Shown here piece after piece: positions 27,635-37,397 of a DNA stretch of 64,000 nucleotides. The position numbers were made by a program, and so were the translations under genes. This stretch comes from CAZOOK01 sp964581385. Its GTDB lineage: Bacteria > Pseudomonadota > Gammaproteobacteria > Nevskiales > Nevskiaceae. The stretch lies in contig CAZOOK010000008.1 in the NCBI GenBank assembly GCA_964581385.1, positions 62,001 to 126,000 on the forward strand. The letters are read 5' to 3'. The notes beneath the pieces are model-generated. The model saw only the letters and a program-made list of their open reading frames with translations, searched no databases and was not told the origin of the DNA. Position 1 is the stretch's first letter. Each line of letters starts with the position of its first letter.

Positions 27635-30049
27635 ATGGCAACGACAGCTGTATCTGGCAGGGTGCCGGAAGTTCCGCTGGCAAAAATCGTAGAATTCGCA
27701 CCGGACGCCATTCTCCTCGTCGATCCCGACGGCACGATCAACTACGCCAATCCCGCCACCGAACAGCTGTTCGGCTATGCGCCGCCGGAGCTCATCGGGC
27801 GTCCGCTCGAAATTCTCGTTCCTGAGCGCTTTCGTGATGCGCATGCGCGCCATCGCGCGGAATATTCGAGCAGGCCCGAACCAAGATTTATAGGCACGGG
27901 CATTGATCTGTCGGGCCGCCATAAGAGCGGTAGCGAATTTCCTATCGATGTCATGCTGCTTGCGGTCAAAGATGGCGATAGGACGTTCATTGCCGCACAA
28001 GTGCGCGACATGACACGCCAGAAGCAGCTCGAACGTGAATTGAAAGTGCGCAATGCGGAGTTGCGCGACACGACGACGTTACTCAACAACATTCTCGACA
28101 GCTCGATCGAATATTCCATCATCGGAAAGAATCTGGACGGTTCCATCGTCACGTGGAATGAAGGGGCGCGCCGCCTTTACGGCTATACGAAAGAGGAAAT
28201 GATTCGCAAGCGTTCGACGATCCTGCACACACCGGAGGATATTGCATCGGGTGCCGTGCAGCGCCTGTTCGACAACGTACTCGCTACGGGCAAAGCAGAG
28301 GGCCGTTTCGAACGCGTGCGCAAGGATGGTTCGCGTTTCCCCGCGTCGGTTTCAGTCACGCTGCGACGCGATGACAACAGCGTACCGGTCGGCTATCTCG
28401 TGATCTCCAAGGACGTCACTGCCCAAAAAAATCTGGAGGAACAGATCACTCGCAAGAATGAGGAGATCATGGAGCAGTACCGACGCTCGCAAGAGACCAA
28501 TCGCCTCAAGAGTGAATTTCTCGCCAATATGTCGCATGAACTGCGGACGCCGATGAACGCGATCATCGGCTTCGCCGAGATCATGCACGACGGTCGCGTC
28601 GGTCCACTCTCGAACGACCACAAAGAATATATCGGCGACATTCTCACCAGTGCGCGCCATCTGCTGCAGTTAATCAACGACGTACTCGATCTCGCCAAGG
28701 TTGAGGCCGGCCGCATGGAATTCCGGCCAGAACCCGTGAAGCTCGAGAAGGTCATCGGCGAAGTGCGGGATGTCGTTCGCACGCTGATCGCGCGCAAGCA
28801 CTTGAAAATGGAAATAGGCATTGATCCGCAACTCACCGACATCATCATCGATCCGGCCAAACTTAAGCAGATTTTGTACAACTACCTTTCGAATGCCATC
28901 AAATTCACCGACGATGGTGGCCGCATCGTGATCCGTGCTGTGACGGAAAATTCAGCTTTCTTCCGGGTTGAGGTCGAGGACAGCGGTATCGGCATCAAGG
29001 CTGAAGATCTGTCCAAACTGTTCGTCGAATTTCAACAACTCGATGCGTCGTTCACGAAACGCCACCAGGGCACTGGCCTCGGTCTGGCCCTGATCCGGCG
29101 CATCGTTGAAGCGCAGAGCGGCCGTGTCGGCGTCGACAGCGAACCTGGCCGGGGCAGCCGGTTTTATGCAGTTCTGCCTCGCCAGCCGGTGAATAGCAAC
29201 ACGCCGCCCGCACCGCGGCCTCTACGCGAGCAAGCTGCCCCCGATACGGGCATTCGGGTACTTGTGGTTGACGACGACGCCCGTGATAGCGCATGGGTGA
29301 TCCGCATCCTCAGCGATGCCGGCTATCAGGTCGATGCTGCCGAAACCGGGGCGCAAGCACTGGCGCTCTGCCGCGAGCGCGTTTATTCCGCCATCACGCT
29401 CGATCTGCTGCTGCCGGACACCACCGGCTGGGAGTTGCTGCGCATGATCCGCACCAATGGGCCGAACCGAGCCACACCTATCGTGGTGCTCTCGGTTGTC
29501 GCTGATCGCGCGGCGGGCAGCGCTTTCGCGATCCGTGACTACTTGGTCAAGCCGGCAAACGATGACGAAATCCTCGGCGCCCTGCGGCGCGCCGGCGTGG
29601 TGGTACCGCCGGTCAGAAAAATAGTTGTGCTCGATAAAGATCCGCTTACGTTAAAAGCAATCGCGGCGACACTCAGCGAGGACCACTACGAAATGTTCTG
29701 TACGTCCGACAGTTCGGAAGCACTGCGCATCGTCGAGCAGGTCCGGCCCGACGCGCTGATCGTCGATCTGCTCGCCGTCGGCGCCACCGGTGACGAAGGC
29801 TTTAAATTCCTCGCGCAGCTGCGCGACGCGCCGGGTGGCGGCAATCTCCCGGTATTCGTCTGCACTGACCTGCAGCTGCATCGGGACGATACCGCGCGCT
29901 TGCTGGAAGTCGCGCGCATGGTCACACGCAAAGGCGTGGACGCCGGCCAATCCCTGCTCGCGGAACTGCGCAGCGTACTGGGAGGCAGCTCGATCAATTT
30001 TGGCGATCACGCGTCCCCAAAGACCACATCCCGAGAGACAATTTCATGA
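27635..30049 (+). CDS. Hybrid sensor histidine kinase, PAS-PAS-HisKA-HATPase-REC-REC
   Basis: 804 residues, no membrane helix. PAS 1 (about 12-130, ALVDPDGTINYANPA-like), PAS 2 (about 145-265), HisKA with H301 in MSHELRTPMNAI, HATPase_c with NAIKF, DSGIGIK and GTGLGLALI. A receiver follows with phospho-acceptor D590 in LDLLLPD and a second receiver-like domain (about 665-790) whose acidic pocket looks degenerate (IVDLLAVGATGDEG). Likely a cytosolic sensor of redox or a small ligand. Overlaps the response regulator by 4 bases (ATGA). Confidence 0.92.
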   Translation: MATTAVSGRVPEVPLAKIVEFAPDAILLVDPDGTINYANPATEQLFGYAPPELIGRPLEILVPERFRDAHARHRAEYSSRPEPRFIGTGIDLSGRHKSGSEFPIDVMLLAVKDGDRTFIAAQVRDMTRQKQLERELKVRNAELRDTTTLLNNILDSSIEYSIIGKNLDGSIVTWNEGARRLYGYTKEEMIRKRSTILHTPEDIASGAVQRLFDNVLATGKAEGRFERVRKDGSRFPASVSVTLRRDDNSVPVGYLVISKDVTAQKNLEEQITRKNEEIMEQYRRSQETNRLKSEFLANMSHELRTPMNAIIGFAEIMHDGRVGPLSNDHKEYIGDILTSARHLLQLINDVLDLAKVEAGRMEFRPEPVKLEKVIGEVRDVVRTLIARKHLKMEIGIDPQLTDIIIDPAKLKQILYNYLSNAIKFTDDGGRIVIRAVTENSAFFRVEVEDSGIGIKAEDLSKLFVEFQQLDASFTKRHQGTGLGLALIRRIVEAQSGRVGVDSEPGRGSRFYAVLPRQPVNSNTPPAPRPLREQAAPDTGIRVLVVDDDARDSAWVIRILSDAGYQVDAAETGAQALALCRERVYSAITLDLLLPDTTGWELLRMIRTNGPNRATPIVVLSVVADRAAGSAFAIRDYLVKPANDDEILGALRRAGVVVPPVRKIVVLDKDPLTLKAIAATLSEDHYEMFCTSDSSEALRIVEQVRPDALIVDLLAVGATGDEGFKFLAQLRDAPGGGNLPVFVCTDLQLHRDDTARLLEVARMVTRKGVDAGQSLLAELRSVLGGSSINFGDHASPKTTSRETIS

Positions 30050-30465
30050 ACGCCGGCACGGCCATCCTGATCGTCGATGACAACCCGGTGAACCTAAAGC
30101 TGGCGCGCGTCCTGCTGACGACGTCTGGCTACAACGTGCACACCGCCACCGACGCTGAACATGCGCTGGACCTGCTGAACACTCTACGGCCGCAGCTGAT
30201 CCTCATGGATATTCAGCTTCCCGGCATGGACGGCCTGACGCTGACCCGGCAGCTGAAAGCCCGATCCGAATTCCGCGATGTGCCCATCATCGCGCTCACT
30301 GCGTACGCGATGAAAGGCGATGATGAACGCGCGATTGCCAGCGGTTGCGCAGGTTACATCTCGAAGCCGATCGATACTCGTAATTTCACGACTCAGATCG
30401 CTCAATACCTGATCCGTCAATCTCATCCATTACATCCTCCGAATACTGCGGGCGAAAATCAGTAA
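30046..30465 (+). CDS. Single-domain response regulator (DivK/CheY-like)
   Basis: 139 residues, one receiver domain: DD at 11-12, phospho-acceptor D55 in LILMDIQLPGMDG, Thr in ALTAYAM and Lys in ISKPID. No output domain, so it works by protein contact, probably relaying phosphate from the overlapping kinase. A short Pro/His tail (RQSHPLHPPN) follows. Confidence 0.93.
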   Translation: MNAGTAILIVDDNPVNLKLARVLLTTSGYNVHTATDAEHALDLLNTLRPQLILMDIQLPGMDGLTLTRQLKARSEFRDVPIIALTAYAMKGDDERAIASGCAGYISKPIDTRNFTTQIAQYLIRQSHPLHPPNTAGENQ

Positions 30466-30499
30466 TTTTCAGTAGCTCGGTCATCAATCGGCAATTTGT

Positions 30500-33400
30500 A
30501 TGAACGGTCCTCTCTCGGTCGTCCGAACAAACCCCATGGAACCTAACTCGCCTCTCGCGACAATTCTGGTCATCGAAGACAATCCGATCACCCAGAAGAT
30601 GGTGCGCATCGCGCTAACCGATGCCGGATATGAAGTGCTGGTATCAGAGAATGGCCAGACTGCGCTTGCGCACTTGTCCAAGTGCCGACCGGATCTGATA
30701 TTGATGGATCTGGTTCTCCCCGATATCAACGGCGATCAGCTGCTGGCGCAAATGCGCCTGGTGCCGAACGGTAGCAGCGTGCCGGTGATCGCCTGCACGG
30801 GTTTCGTGTCGAGAACTGATGAAGCGCGCTATGCCGGCGCCGATTTCGTCGGTTTCCTGATTAAGCCGTTCGAGGTGTCGCAGCTGTTGCAGGCTGTACG
30901 CAAATATCTTTCACACCAGGATGTAAAGCATCAATTCGTCACGCAACGCCGTATCTTGCTGGTCGATGACGATCCCATGCAGCAAAAAGCACTACGCCTG
31001 ATGCTGGAGCGCGCCGGACATTCTGTGCGCTGTGCCGAATCCGGTCCCGAGGCAATCGAAATGGGGCGTGCCGAGAAGCCGGATATGGTGCTCACCGATG
31101 TACTGATGCCGCATATGGACGGATTTACGCTCTGCCGCAGTTTGCGCACTGATCCGCTGATCAACAACGTCCCGGTGGTTCTCATCAGTGGAAATTATCT
31201 AACGCAGGAAGATGAGCATTTGGCGCTGCGCTGCGGCGCCAGCGCCTACCTGACCCGTGACGATCCGTTCGAACAGTTGCTGGCGACCATCGACAAAGCA
31301 ATCACACAACCGGCGCCCGCCCCTTCGGCCAGCGACGGCGAGATGCAGGGAGAGCATGTTTCGCGGATGATGCATCAGCTCGAACGGCAGGCAACCCTGA
31401 ACCGTGCGGCGATGCAGCGCAGCGCCGTACAGGGTGCGCTGTTGCAGCAGGTCAGCGCGATTTCCGAAACGCTGAGCCGCAATCGCGACGCCTCGATCAA
31501 TCTCGCCAGCATTCTGACGCCGTGTCTCGACAGCGCGGGACTTTCGCGCGGCCTGCTTTATCTGTCCGACAGCGAAGGTCGTCCGCATCTCGACGCACAG
31601 ATTGGTTGTGATCGCATACTGGCGTCAGCGCAATCCCTGTTCGGGGCGCCGCAGCTGTTTGAACGACTGGCGGCATTCCGCGAACCGATCGCGCTGGCAG
31701 CAACGGCGACGGCTGACGTCGATGGACAGCGCCTGCTGCACGAAGCGCAGGCGGCGGCAGCGCTGTTGTTCCCGGTGGTGTCGCGTGAGCGCTATTTCGG
31801 CGCCTTCGTACTACTGTCGGCGTCGCGCGACATCTCGCGCGACGACTGGCTCGCATTCGGCCGCGTGCTGGCCTCGCAGATCGGCGTGACACTGACGTTA
31901 TCACAGACGTTTTCCGATCTCGCCCACTCCGAACAGACCAACCGGATGATCTTCGAGCGTGCCCACGACGCGATCTTCCTGACCAACGATAATCTGCAGA
32001 TCATCGACGCCAATCCAGCCTGCGGCGTACTGACCGGTTATTCGCTCGAACAGCTGCGCGGCATGAATCTCAGTGACCTTGCCGACGAATATCTGCGCGC
32101 CAAACTGCCGATGCTGCTCGGCGCCTATCGCAGCCAAGGCTCCCTCTCCGGCATGTTCGGCTTTGTCCATGCGGATGGCAGCGAACGCGTCGTGCGTATC
32201 GCCGGCAATCGCATTTCGCCAACGCTTTACGCGAACCTGTGCCAGGACATCACGCACCAGAAACGGCAGGAAGAAGCGATCCGCCGCCTCGCCTACACCG
32301 ATCCGTTGACCGATCTGCCCAATCGCACCGCCTTGCAGGGCCGCCTTGCCGAGCTGTTGCAACAGCAGCGTGAGCAGGGCCAGAAGCTGGCCGTGATCGT
32401 CATCGACCTTGCGAATTTTCGCCAGATCAACGGTACTCTCGGCCATAACAACGGCGATCTGGCGCTCAATCTGGTTGCACAGCGGCTGCAAACCAACGCG
32501 CGCGATGCCTATCTGGCACGCATCGGCGGCGATGAGTTCGCGGTGCTGGTCCGAGAATCAGCCGCCGCCAAGGGCTTCGAAGCAGAAATGCAGCGTCTGC
32601 TCGACGGCCTCGACGGCGACTTCACCATCGACCAGGTACCCGTGGCTATCGAAGCGGTGGCCGGAATGACGGTGTTCCCAACACACGGTAACGACGCGAC
32701 CCAATTGCTGCGGTACGCACACGTCGCGGTCCGCGCTGCACACACCGCGCGCCGGCCATGGCTGATCTATGACCCCGGGCTCGACCAGTTCCGACCGGAA
32801 AACCTTGCCGTACTGTCGGAAATGCGGCAAGCACTGCTCAGTCGCGACGAGCTGATTCTTCATTACCAGCCGCAACTGCATCTGCCGAGCGGCCGCGTCA
32901 TCGGCGCCGAGGCGCTGGTGCGCTGGCGTCATCCGACGCGTGGCTTGCTCGCACCGGGTGCGTTCCTGCCCGTGATCGAGCACACGCGCATGATCAACGA
33001 TCTCGCCAAATGGGTACTGGATGTCGTCGTGGATCAAGCTCGGGCCTGGGAACGCGACGGCCTTCCACTCAGCATTGCGTTCAACCTTACCGCGCAGGAC
33101 CTTAATCACAGTCTGGTCAAGCGCCTGGAGCAAGCATTAGTGACGTCTGGCCTGCCACCGCAGCGGCTGATCGTGGAGCTCAGCGAAGGTTCGCTGATGG
33201 AAACCAGCGGAGACACCCTGAGCACGCTACAGAGCATTCGCGACATGGGTATCCGCCTGGCACTCGACGACTTCGGGGCCGGCTATTCCGCGCTCGCCTA
33301 TCTCGGGCGGCTGCCGCTCGATACCATCAAGCTGGATCGCTCATTCGCGATGGCGTTTCCCGATCGCTCTGCGCAAGCCATCGTGCGTGCCTCGATCATG

Positions 33401-33577
33401 CTTGCGCATGACCTGGGACTGACCGTGACTGCCGAAGGCGTCGAAACCAAGGAAGTTCTGGAAGCGCTGCGTGACTGGGGCTGCGACGAGGCCCAGGGCT
33501 ACTACCTGACGCGCGCGCTGCCACCTGATGCGCTCGCGGAGTGGCTGGCGAAATCGCCCTGGCCCTGCAGCAGCTAA
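30500..33577 (+). CDS. REC-REC-GAF/PAS-GGDEF-EAL c-di-GMP signalling protein
   Basis: 1025 residues from ATG 30500 (ATG 30536 is an alternative). Two receivers (about 14-128, acceptor in LILMDLVLPDING; and 152-262, acceptor in MVLTDVLMPHMDG), a GAF-like region (about 330-470), PAS (about 478-590), GGDEF with an intact GGDEF at 676-680 though the upstream helix reads DLANFRQING, and EAL (about 765-1015) with EAL at about 807, ELSEGS, DDFGAG, KLDRSF, TAEGVET and AQGYY. All residues for phosphodiesterase activity appear present. It sits 35 bases after the response regulator, so the three genes form one signalling operon. Confidence 0.92.
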   Translation: MNGPLSVVRTNPMEPNSPLATILVIEDNPITQKMVRIALTDAGYEVLVSENGQTALAHLSKCRPDLILMDLVLPDINGDQLLAQMRLVPNGSSVPVIACTGFVSRTDEARYAGADFVGFLIKPFEVSQLLQAVRKYLSHQDVKHQFVTQRRILLVDDDPMQQKALRLMLERAGHSVRCAESGPEAIEMGRAEKPDMVLTDVLMPHMDGFTLCRSLRTDPLINNVPVVLISGNYLTQEDEHLALRCGASAYLTRDDPFEQLLATIDKAITQPAPAPSASDGEMQGEHVSRMMHQLERQATLNRAAMQRSAVQGALLQQVSAISETLSRNRDASINLASILTPCLDSAGLSRGLLYLSDSEGRPHLDAQIGCDRILASAQSLFGAPQLFERLAAFREPIALAATATADVDGQRLLHEAQAAAALLFPVVSRERYFGAFVLLSASRDISRDDWLAFGRVLASQIGVTLTLSQTFSDLAHSEQTNRMIFERAHDAIFLTNDNLQIIDANPACGVLTGYSLEQLRGMNLSDLADEYLRAKLPMLLGAYRSQGSLSGMFGFVHADGSERVVRIAGNRISPTLYANLCQDITHQKRQEEAIRRLAYTDPLTDLPNRTALQGRLAELLQQQREQGQKLAVIVIDLANFRQINGTLGHNNGDLALNLVAQRLQTNARDAYLARIGGDEFAVLVRESAAAKGFEAEMQRLLDGLDGDFTIDQVPVAIEAVAGMTVFPTHGNDATQLLRYAHVAVRAAHTARRPWLIYDPGLDQFRPENLAVLSEMRQALLSRDELILHYQPQLHLPSGRVIGAEALVRWRHPTRGLLAPGAFLPVIEHTRMINDLAKWVLDVVVDQARAWERDGLPLSIAFNLTAQDLNHSLVKRLEQALVTSGLPPQRLIVELSEGSLMETSGDTLSTLQSIRDMGIRLALDDFGAGYSALAYLGRLPLDTIKLDRSFAMAFPDRSAQAIVRASIMLAHDLGLTVTAEGVETKEVLEALRDWGCDEAQGYYLTRALPPDALAEWLAKSPWPCSS

Positions 33578-34095
33578 TCCTGCGGCTCCTGCCGCTGTCT
33601 GCGTTCGCGAAAGAATGCACGCAATAGGTCGCCGCATTCCGTTTCGAGCACGCCCCCGCTCCACTCGACGACATGGTTGAGGCGCGGCTTCGCAATCACG
33701 TCGTAGACGGATTCAACCGCGCCGGCCTTGGGATCACGCGCTCCGAACACCAGCCGCGATATACGCGCGTGCACGATCGCGCCGGCGCACATCACGCAGG
33801 GTTCCAGCGTCACGTACAGCGTTGCCCCGGGCAAGCGATAATTGCCCACTTTCTGCGCCGCCTGACGCAACGCAATCATTTCCGCATGAGCGCTGGGATC
33901 GTGGTCGCCAATGGGCCGGTTCCAGCCCTCGCCGAGGATTTCGCCATCTCTCACTAGCACGGCGCCGACGGGGACTTCACCGCTCACCGCCGCGCGTGCA
34001 GCCAGTGCCACGGCATGACGCATCCACGAGAGGTCCGCAGCATCTCTGCCGCTCCGATCATCCTCTGATTGGCTGAATAACGAATCAGAATCCAT
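33574..34095 (-). CDS. tadA: tRNA-specific adenosine deaminase
   Basis: Converts A34 to inosine in tRNA-Arg(ACG). The zinc and catalytic site is intact: HAEMIALR and PCVMCAGAI. 173 residues, with an unusual acidic N-terminal extension of about 25 residues (SLFSQSEDDRSGRDAAD). It converges on the c-di-GMP gene with a 4-base overlap. Confidence 0.93.
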   Translation of the reverse strand: MDSDSLFSQSEDDRSGRDAADLSWMRHAVALAARAAVSGEVPVGAVLVRDGEILGEGWNRPIGDHDPSAHAEMIALRQAAQKVGNYRLPGATLYVTLEPCVMCAGAIVHARISRLVFGARDPKAGAVESVYDVIAKPRLNHVVEWSGGVLETECGDLLRAFFRERRQRQEPQD

Positions 34096-34380
34096 CAGTC
34101 TCGGTCTCGCCTCCGCGGCGCAGAAAACAAGAAAGCAAAAACCAAGTATGCCTTGATCGATTCAAAGACGCGGTTGCGAGACCACTTCTCGATGACTTCC
34201 GAAAATTCGATGTCAACAGCATTTTTTGTTGAATTAAAGTAATGATGTTCGACAACACGCGAGCGTCACAATTAACGTTAAAATCGAAAAAAGACAATCA
34301 ATCAAAATATAACGAGCATCGACAACTCTCCATAATCGATACTTGGTTGTCGACATAAAGACACTCCGGATGCCGCCCGA
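34096..34380. other. AT-rich intergenic stretch, no gene seen
   Basis: 285 bases between divergent tadA and sulP genes. It is clearly richer in A and T than its neighbours, especially 34220-34330. Such composition may reflect promoters for both flanking genes or a past insertion. No RNA gene or repeat recognised. Confidence 0.4.
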
Positions 34381-36117
34381 ATGCTGAATCGCTCCTCGCT
34401 CCTTAACCGCATACCGCTGTTCAACGATCTTCGTCGCCATTTACGGGCCGATTTTTTGGCCGACACGATCGCAGGCTCGAGTACGGCGATCCTTATCATT
34501 CCGCAGGCGATCGCTTATGCGCTGCTGGCCGGCTTGCCGGCCCAAATGGGTTTGTACGCCGCCATCATCGCGCCGCTGGTTTACGCGCTGCTGGGCTCGA
34601 GCCGAACAGTGATTATCGGGCCGGCAGCGGTCCAAGCCGTCATGGTTGCCGCTGCGTTGGCGCCATTGGCGGGCGCCGAATCGAATGTCCAGGTTGCGGG
34701 CGCGCTGATGATCGGCTTGGGTAGCGGCGCGCTGCTGCTTGGCTTGGGAATTTTGCGGCTTGGCTGGCTGACTCATTTCATCAGCAATCCAGTTCTTTCC
34801 GGATTCACTACGGGTGCTGTCCTTTACATCATCATCACGCAAACCGGAACCCTGCTTGGCATTCCCGTGCCACGTGATGCTTCGCCGGTTGCCAGCATGT
34901 GGTCGCTGATTGTCGGGCTACCCAAATTTCAACTGGTCACCGCCGTTTGCGGTGTCAGTGCGATTGGCTGTCTTTGGCTCGCGCGCGACATTGGCTCGAT
35001 CATTGCGCGCCGCTTCGGTTGGAAACCGCAAGCAGGCGAGCAGATCGGCCGCATCTCTCCGTTGCTGATCGTGTTCGTATTCACGGTGCTCTCGCTGGGA
35101 TTCGGGTTGGCACAGCGCTACGGCGTGCCGGTGGTAGGTGCCATTCCTCAAGCGCTTCCTTCGCTGCATTTATCAATGCCGAGTGGTGTTGATTGGCGCC
35201 GCTTGGCTCCGGATACCATTCTGATCGCCCTTATTGGCTATATCGAATCGCTGTCGGTGGCCAAAGCACTTGCTTTCCGGCGGCGCGAGCGCATCAATCC
35301 AGATCGAGAGTTAGTGGCTTTGGGTTTAACCAATATGGCAGTCGTGGCCTTTGGTGGCATGCCCGTGGCCGGAAGTTTCTCCAAATCCGTGGTCAATTTC
35401 GAAGCGGGAGCGCGTACTCAGCTCTCCGGCCTCATCGCCGCGGCCTGGGTTACCGTCTGCGTCGTCTCACTGACCGGTCTTCTACACGCACTGCCACGGG
35501 CAGTGCTCGCAGCGATCATCATCCTGGCGGTATCGAGGCTCATCGATTTTCGCTCGATCAAGGAAACCTGGCGCTATGATCGCGGCGACGGCGCCGCGCA
35601 AGCGCTGACCATTGCCTGTGTGCTGATCTTCGGCGTCGAGATGGGCCTGCTGATCGGCGCCGGCTTCGCCGCGTCACTCTTCCTATATCGGACGAGTCGC
35701 CCCAATATTCTGGTCGTCGGCCTGGTGCCAGGCACTCAACATTTCCGCAGCGTGCGCCGGAATGACGTAGTCACTTACGAGCATTTGCTGATGATCCGCA
35801 TCGACGAGAACCTATATTTCGCCAATACCCCGCGAGTCGAGACAGAGTTGCAACGCCTCGTCGCTGATTATCCAAAAGCCACCGACGTGGTCCTGATCCT
35901 GTCGGGGATCGGTTACATCGATGCCAGCAGTCTGGACATGCTTGATAATTTTGAGCGGGAACTCACACGTGTCGGCAGCCGGCTGCACTTGGCTGAATTT
36001 AAGAGTCAAGTGATCGACCGGCTCCAAAAGACGGATCTATTTCAGCGTCTGGGACCAACGCGCATTCATCGCTCGACTTACGCCGTACTAATGTCGTTCG
36101 ATTCTGGCCTCTTCTAG
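34381..36117 (+). CDS. SulP-family anion transporter with STAS domain
   Basis: 578 residues: a transmembrane core of 12-14 helices (AGSSTAILIIPQAIAYALLA, GFTTGAVLYIIITQTGTLLG) with the family signature around GPAAVQAVMVA, and a C-terminal STAS domain (about 450-565) with ILSGIGYIDASSLDML. SulP members carry sulfate, bicarbonate or dicarboxylates; the substrate is not fixed by sequence alone. A role in supplying sulfate for the sulfotransferases encoded 20 kb away is possible but is an inference. Confidence 0.88.
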   Translation: MLNRSSLLNRIPLFNDLRRHLRADFLADTIAGSSTAILIIPQAIAYALLAGLPAQMGLYAAIIAPLVYALLGSSRTVIIGPAAVQAVMVAAALAPLAGAESNVQVAGALMIGLGSGALLLGLGILRLGWLTHFISNPVLSGFTTGAVLYIIITQTGTLLGIPVPRDASPVASMWSLIVGLPKFQLVTAVCGVSAIGCLWLARDIGSIIARRFGWKPQAGEQIGRISPLLIVFVFTVLSLGFGLAQRYGVPVVGAIPQALPSLHLSMPSGVDWRRLAPDTILIALIGYIESLSVAKALAFRRRERINPDRELVALGLTNMAVVAFGGMPVAGSFSKSVVNFEAGARTQLSGLIAAAWVTVCVVSLTGLLHALPRAVLAAIIILAVSRLIDFRSIKETWRYDRGDGAAQALTIACVLIFGVEMGLLIGAGFAASLFLYRTSRPNILVVGLVPGTQHFRSVRRNDVVTYEHLLMIRIDENLYFANTPRVETELQRLVADYPKATDVVLILSGIGYIDASSLDMLDNFERELTRVGSRLHLAEFKSQVIDRLQKTDLFQRLGPTRIHRSTYAVLMSFDSGLF

Positions 36118-36169
36118 GCAAACGTCACATGCTGTCTGCATTGATACGCTATGTGCCGTGCCTGTTTGA

Positions 36170-36359
36170 AAATGCTTAGCCTCTCCGAAGCCGCTTGAAA
36201 AGCAGGCGTTCCACGGCGATGTAGATCATTTTCTCTGACACGTCGTGCTCGCGGACGCCCAGTGGCCGCACGGCGAGGGAACAAAGATTTGATTGCTTCC
36301 CACTCCGCATCCATCGGGACGTCGGCATACGAGTTGAGCTGCCGGGTCGGTCGCGCCAT
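36170..36359 (-). pseudogene. IS5-family transposase remnant (N-terminal fragment, frameshifted)
   Basis: From 36359 the minus strand reads MARPTRQLNSYADVPMDAEW, then EAIKSLFPRRAATGRPRARR, which resembles the DUF4096 N terminus of IS5-type transposases (DAEW, the LFP segment and GRPR). The expected continuation (a YVLRTGC-like stretch) appears in a shifted frame as MIYIAVERLL, and then the homology stops. No DDE catalytic part remains and no inverted repeats were identified. Confidence 0.5.
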
Positions 36360-36893
36360 TGAAACTTGCAAGTGCTGGTGTTCAGACTAGCCCTCAGGCT
36401 CGAAACTTTCTCTATTGATCCCATGTGAAAGCGAGTGTCGTAGTCGCGACCTTCGTCTGCATTATGTGAAAAGAGTCCGGGAATTCTTGCCGGCAATTTT
36501 TATATCGGCAAGTCTGAAAATGTCGCTGCGCATCGTCATGGCGACGAATGTATTTTCTATCCCGCTGATTTCACCAATATTTTTTTCGTTCACGTCGGCG
36601 CGGCATTCTGGTACGCATGCTGCAAATATCTTCCGCAACGCCAATGTGCAAGGAATGAAGGATACCGAATTATGGAAGCTGGTTCGCGCGCGGCGATGCT
36701 ACTCGCCGATGGACCCTCGAGGGGTAATGAGTACGAATTGGCGCCGATGCGCCATCGCAATCGTTTGGAAACCACGGCGCGGCGGCGACACCCGCAGCGC
36801 ACCGAGGATTCGGGGCAAGTGCGCGATAGCGCTCAGTTCCGCTCCGTGTGACGGTGCCCACTCGCTCAAATCAAAACGATCGGAGCTAACCCT
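36360..36893. other. Non-coding stretch of decayed DNA
   Basis: More than 500 bases with frames open by chance on both strands but no ribosome binding sites, no protein family resemblance and mixed base composition. I see no gene here. It lies between the IS5 scar and a small frame at 36894. Confidence 0.4.
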
Positions 36894-37088
36894 ATGACAT
36901 TCGATAAATTCGTCAAGAGAAGCCAGCTTATTTTCGAACACATGCAGCGGATTGCACATAACACGGCTTCTATGCCGCGATTTGATGTTCTGGCTCCTGT
37001 CGATCCGCTGTTGCGGGATGTGATCGCGGCGCAGGAGCGCCTGCTGACTGCCGCTGAAGAGCTGCTCGAAACTACCGCATATGGATGA
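36894..37088 (+). CDS. Small hypothetical protein (64 aa)
   Basis: An ATG with GGAG nine bases upstream starts a 64-residue, mostly helical, soluble product (KFVKRSQLIFEHMQRIAHNT, RDVIAAQERLLTAAEELLE). No family recognised. It could be a small real gene or the end of a lost one; it is isolated in degraded DNA. Confidence is low to moderate. Confidence 0.35.
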   Translation: MTFDKFVKRSQLIFEHMQRIAHNTASMPRFDVLAPVDPLLRDVIAAQERLLTAAEELLETTAYG

Positions 37089-37397
37089 GGAAATGAGCGT
37101 CGTAGGCTGATTGAGGTTGGTGCGTCGGCAACGGAATGCCGGCGCGTCCGGGTTCTGTTCTCCCAGAACCGGACAGAGCCAGGATGGCTCAAGGAAGAAG
37201 CACGCCAAGGATGGCCACTTTTTCAACAATGGTCGTTGGAGACGCACTTGGAAACGCAATAGTAATTAATTTTTATATTCTTCGACAGACAAAATAGCTA
37301 CGATCTCATAAAGGATGGGGGCCGCTGATATTTCGGGACCGGAACAAAATTAGAACATCGAGTGGTCGAGTTCTCCGGACCCGCACAAGGTTCAAAT
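37089..37397. other. Intergenic stretch before the second esterase gene
   Basis: 309 bases with no gene. An A/T-rich patch at 37258-37300 could hold the promoter of the downstream esterase. Confidence 0.35.

Noticed and set aside
36415..36897. A 160-codon plus-strand frame in the decayed region, and a 186-codon minus-strand frame over 36699-37259
   Set aside because: No start signals, no family resemblance and irregular residue use. They look like chance open frames.
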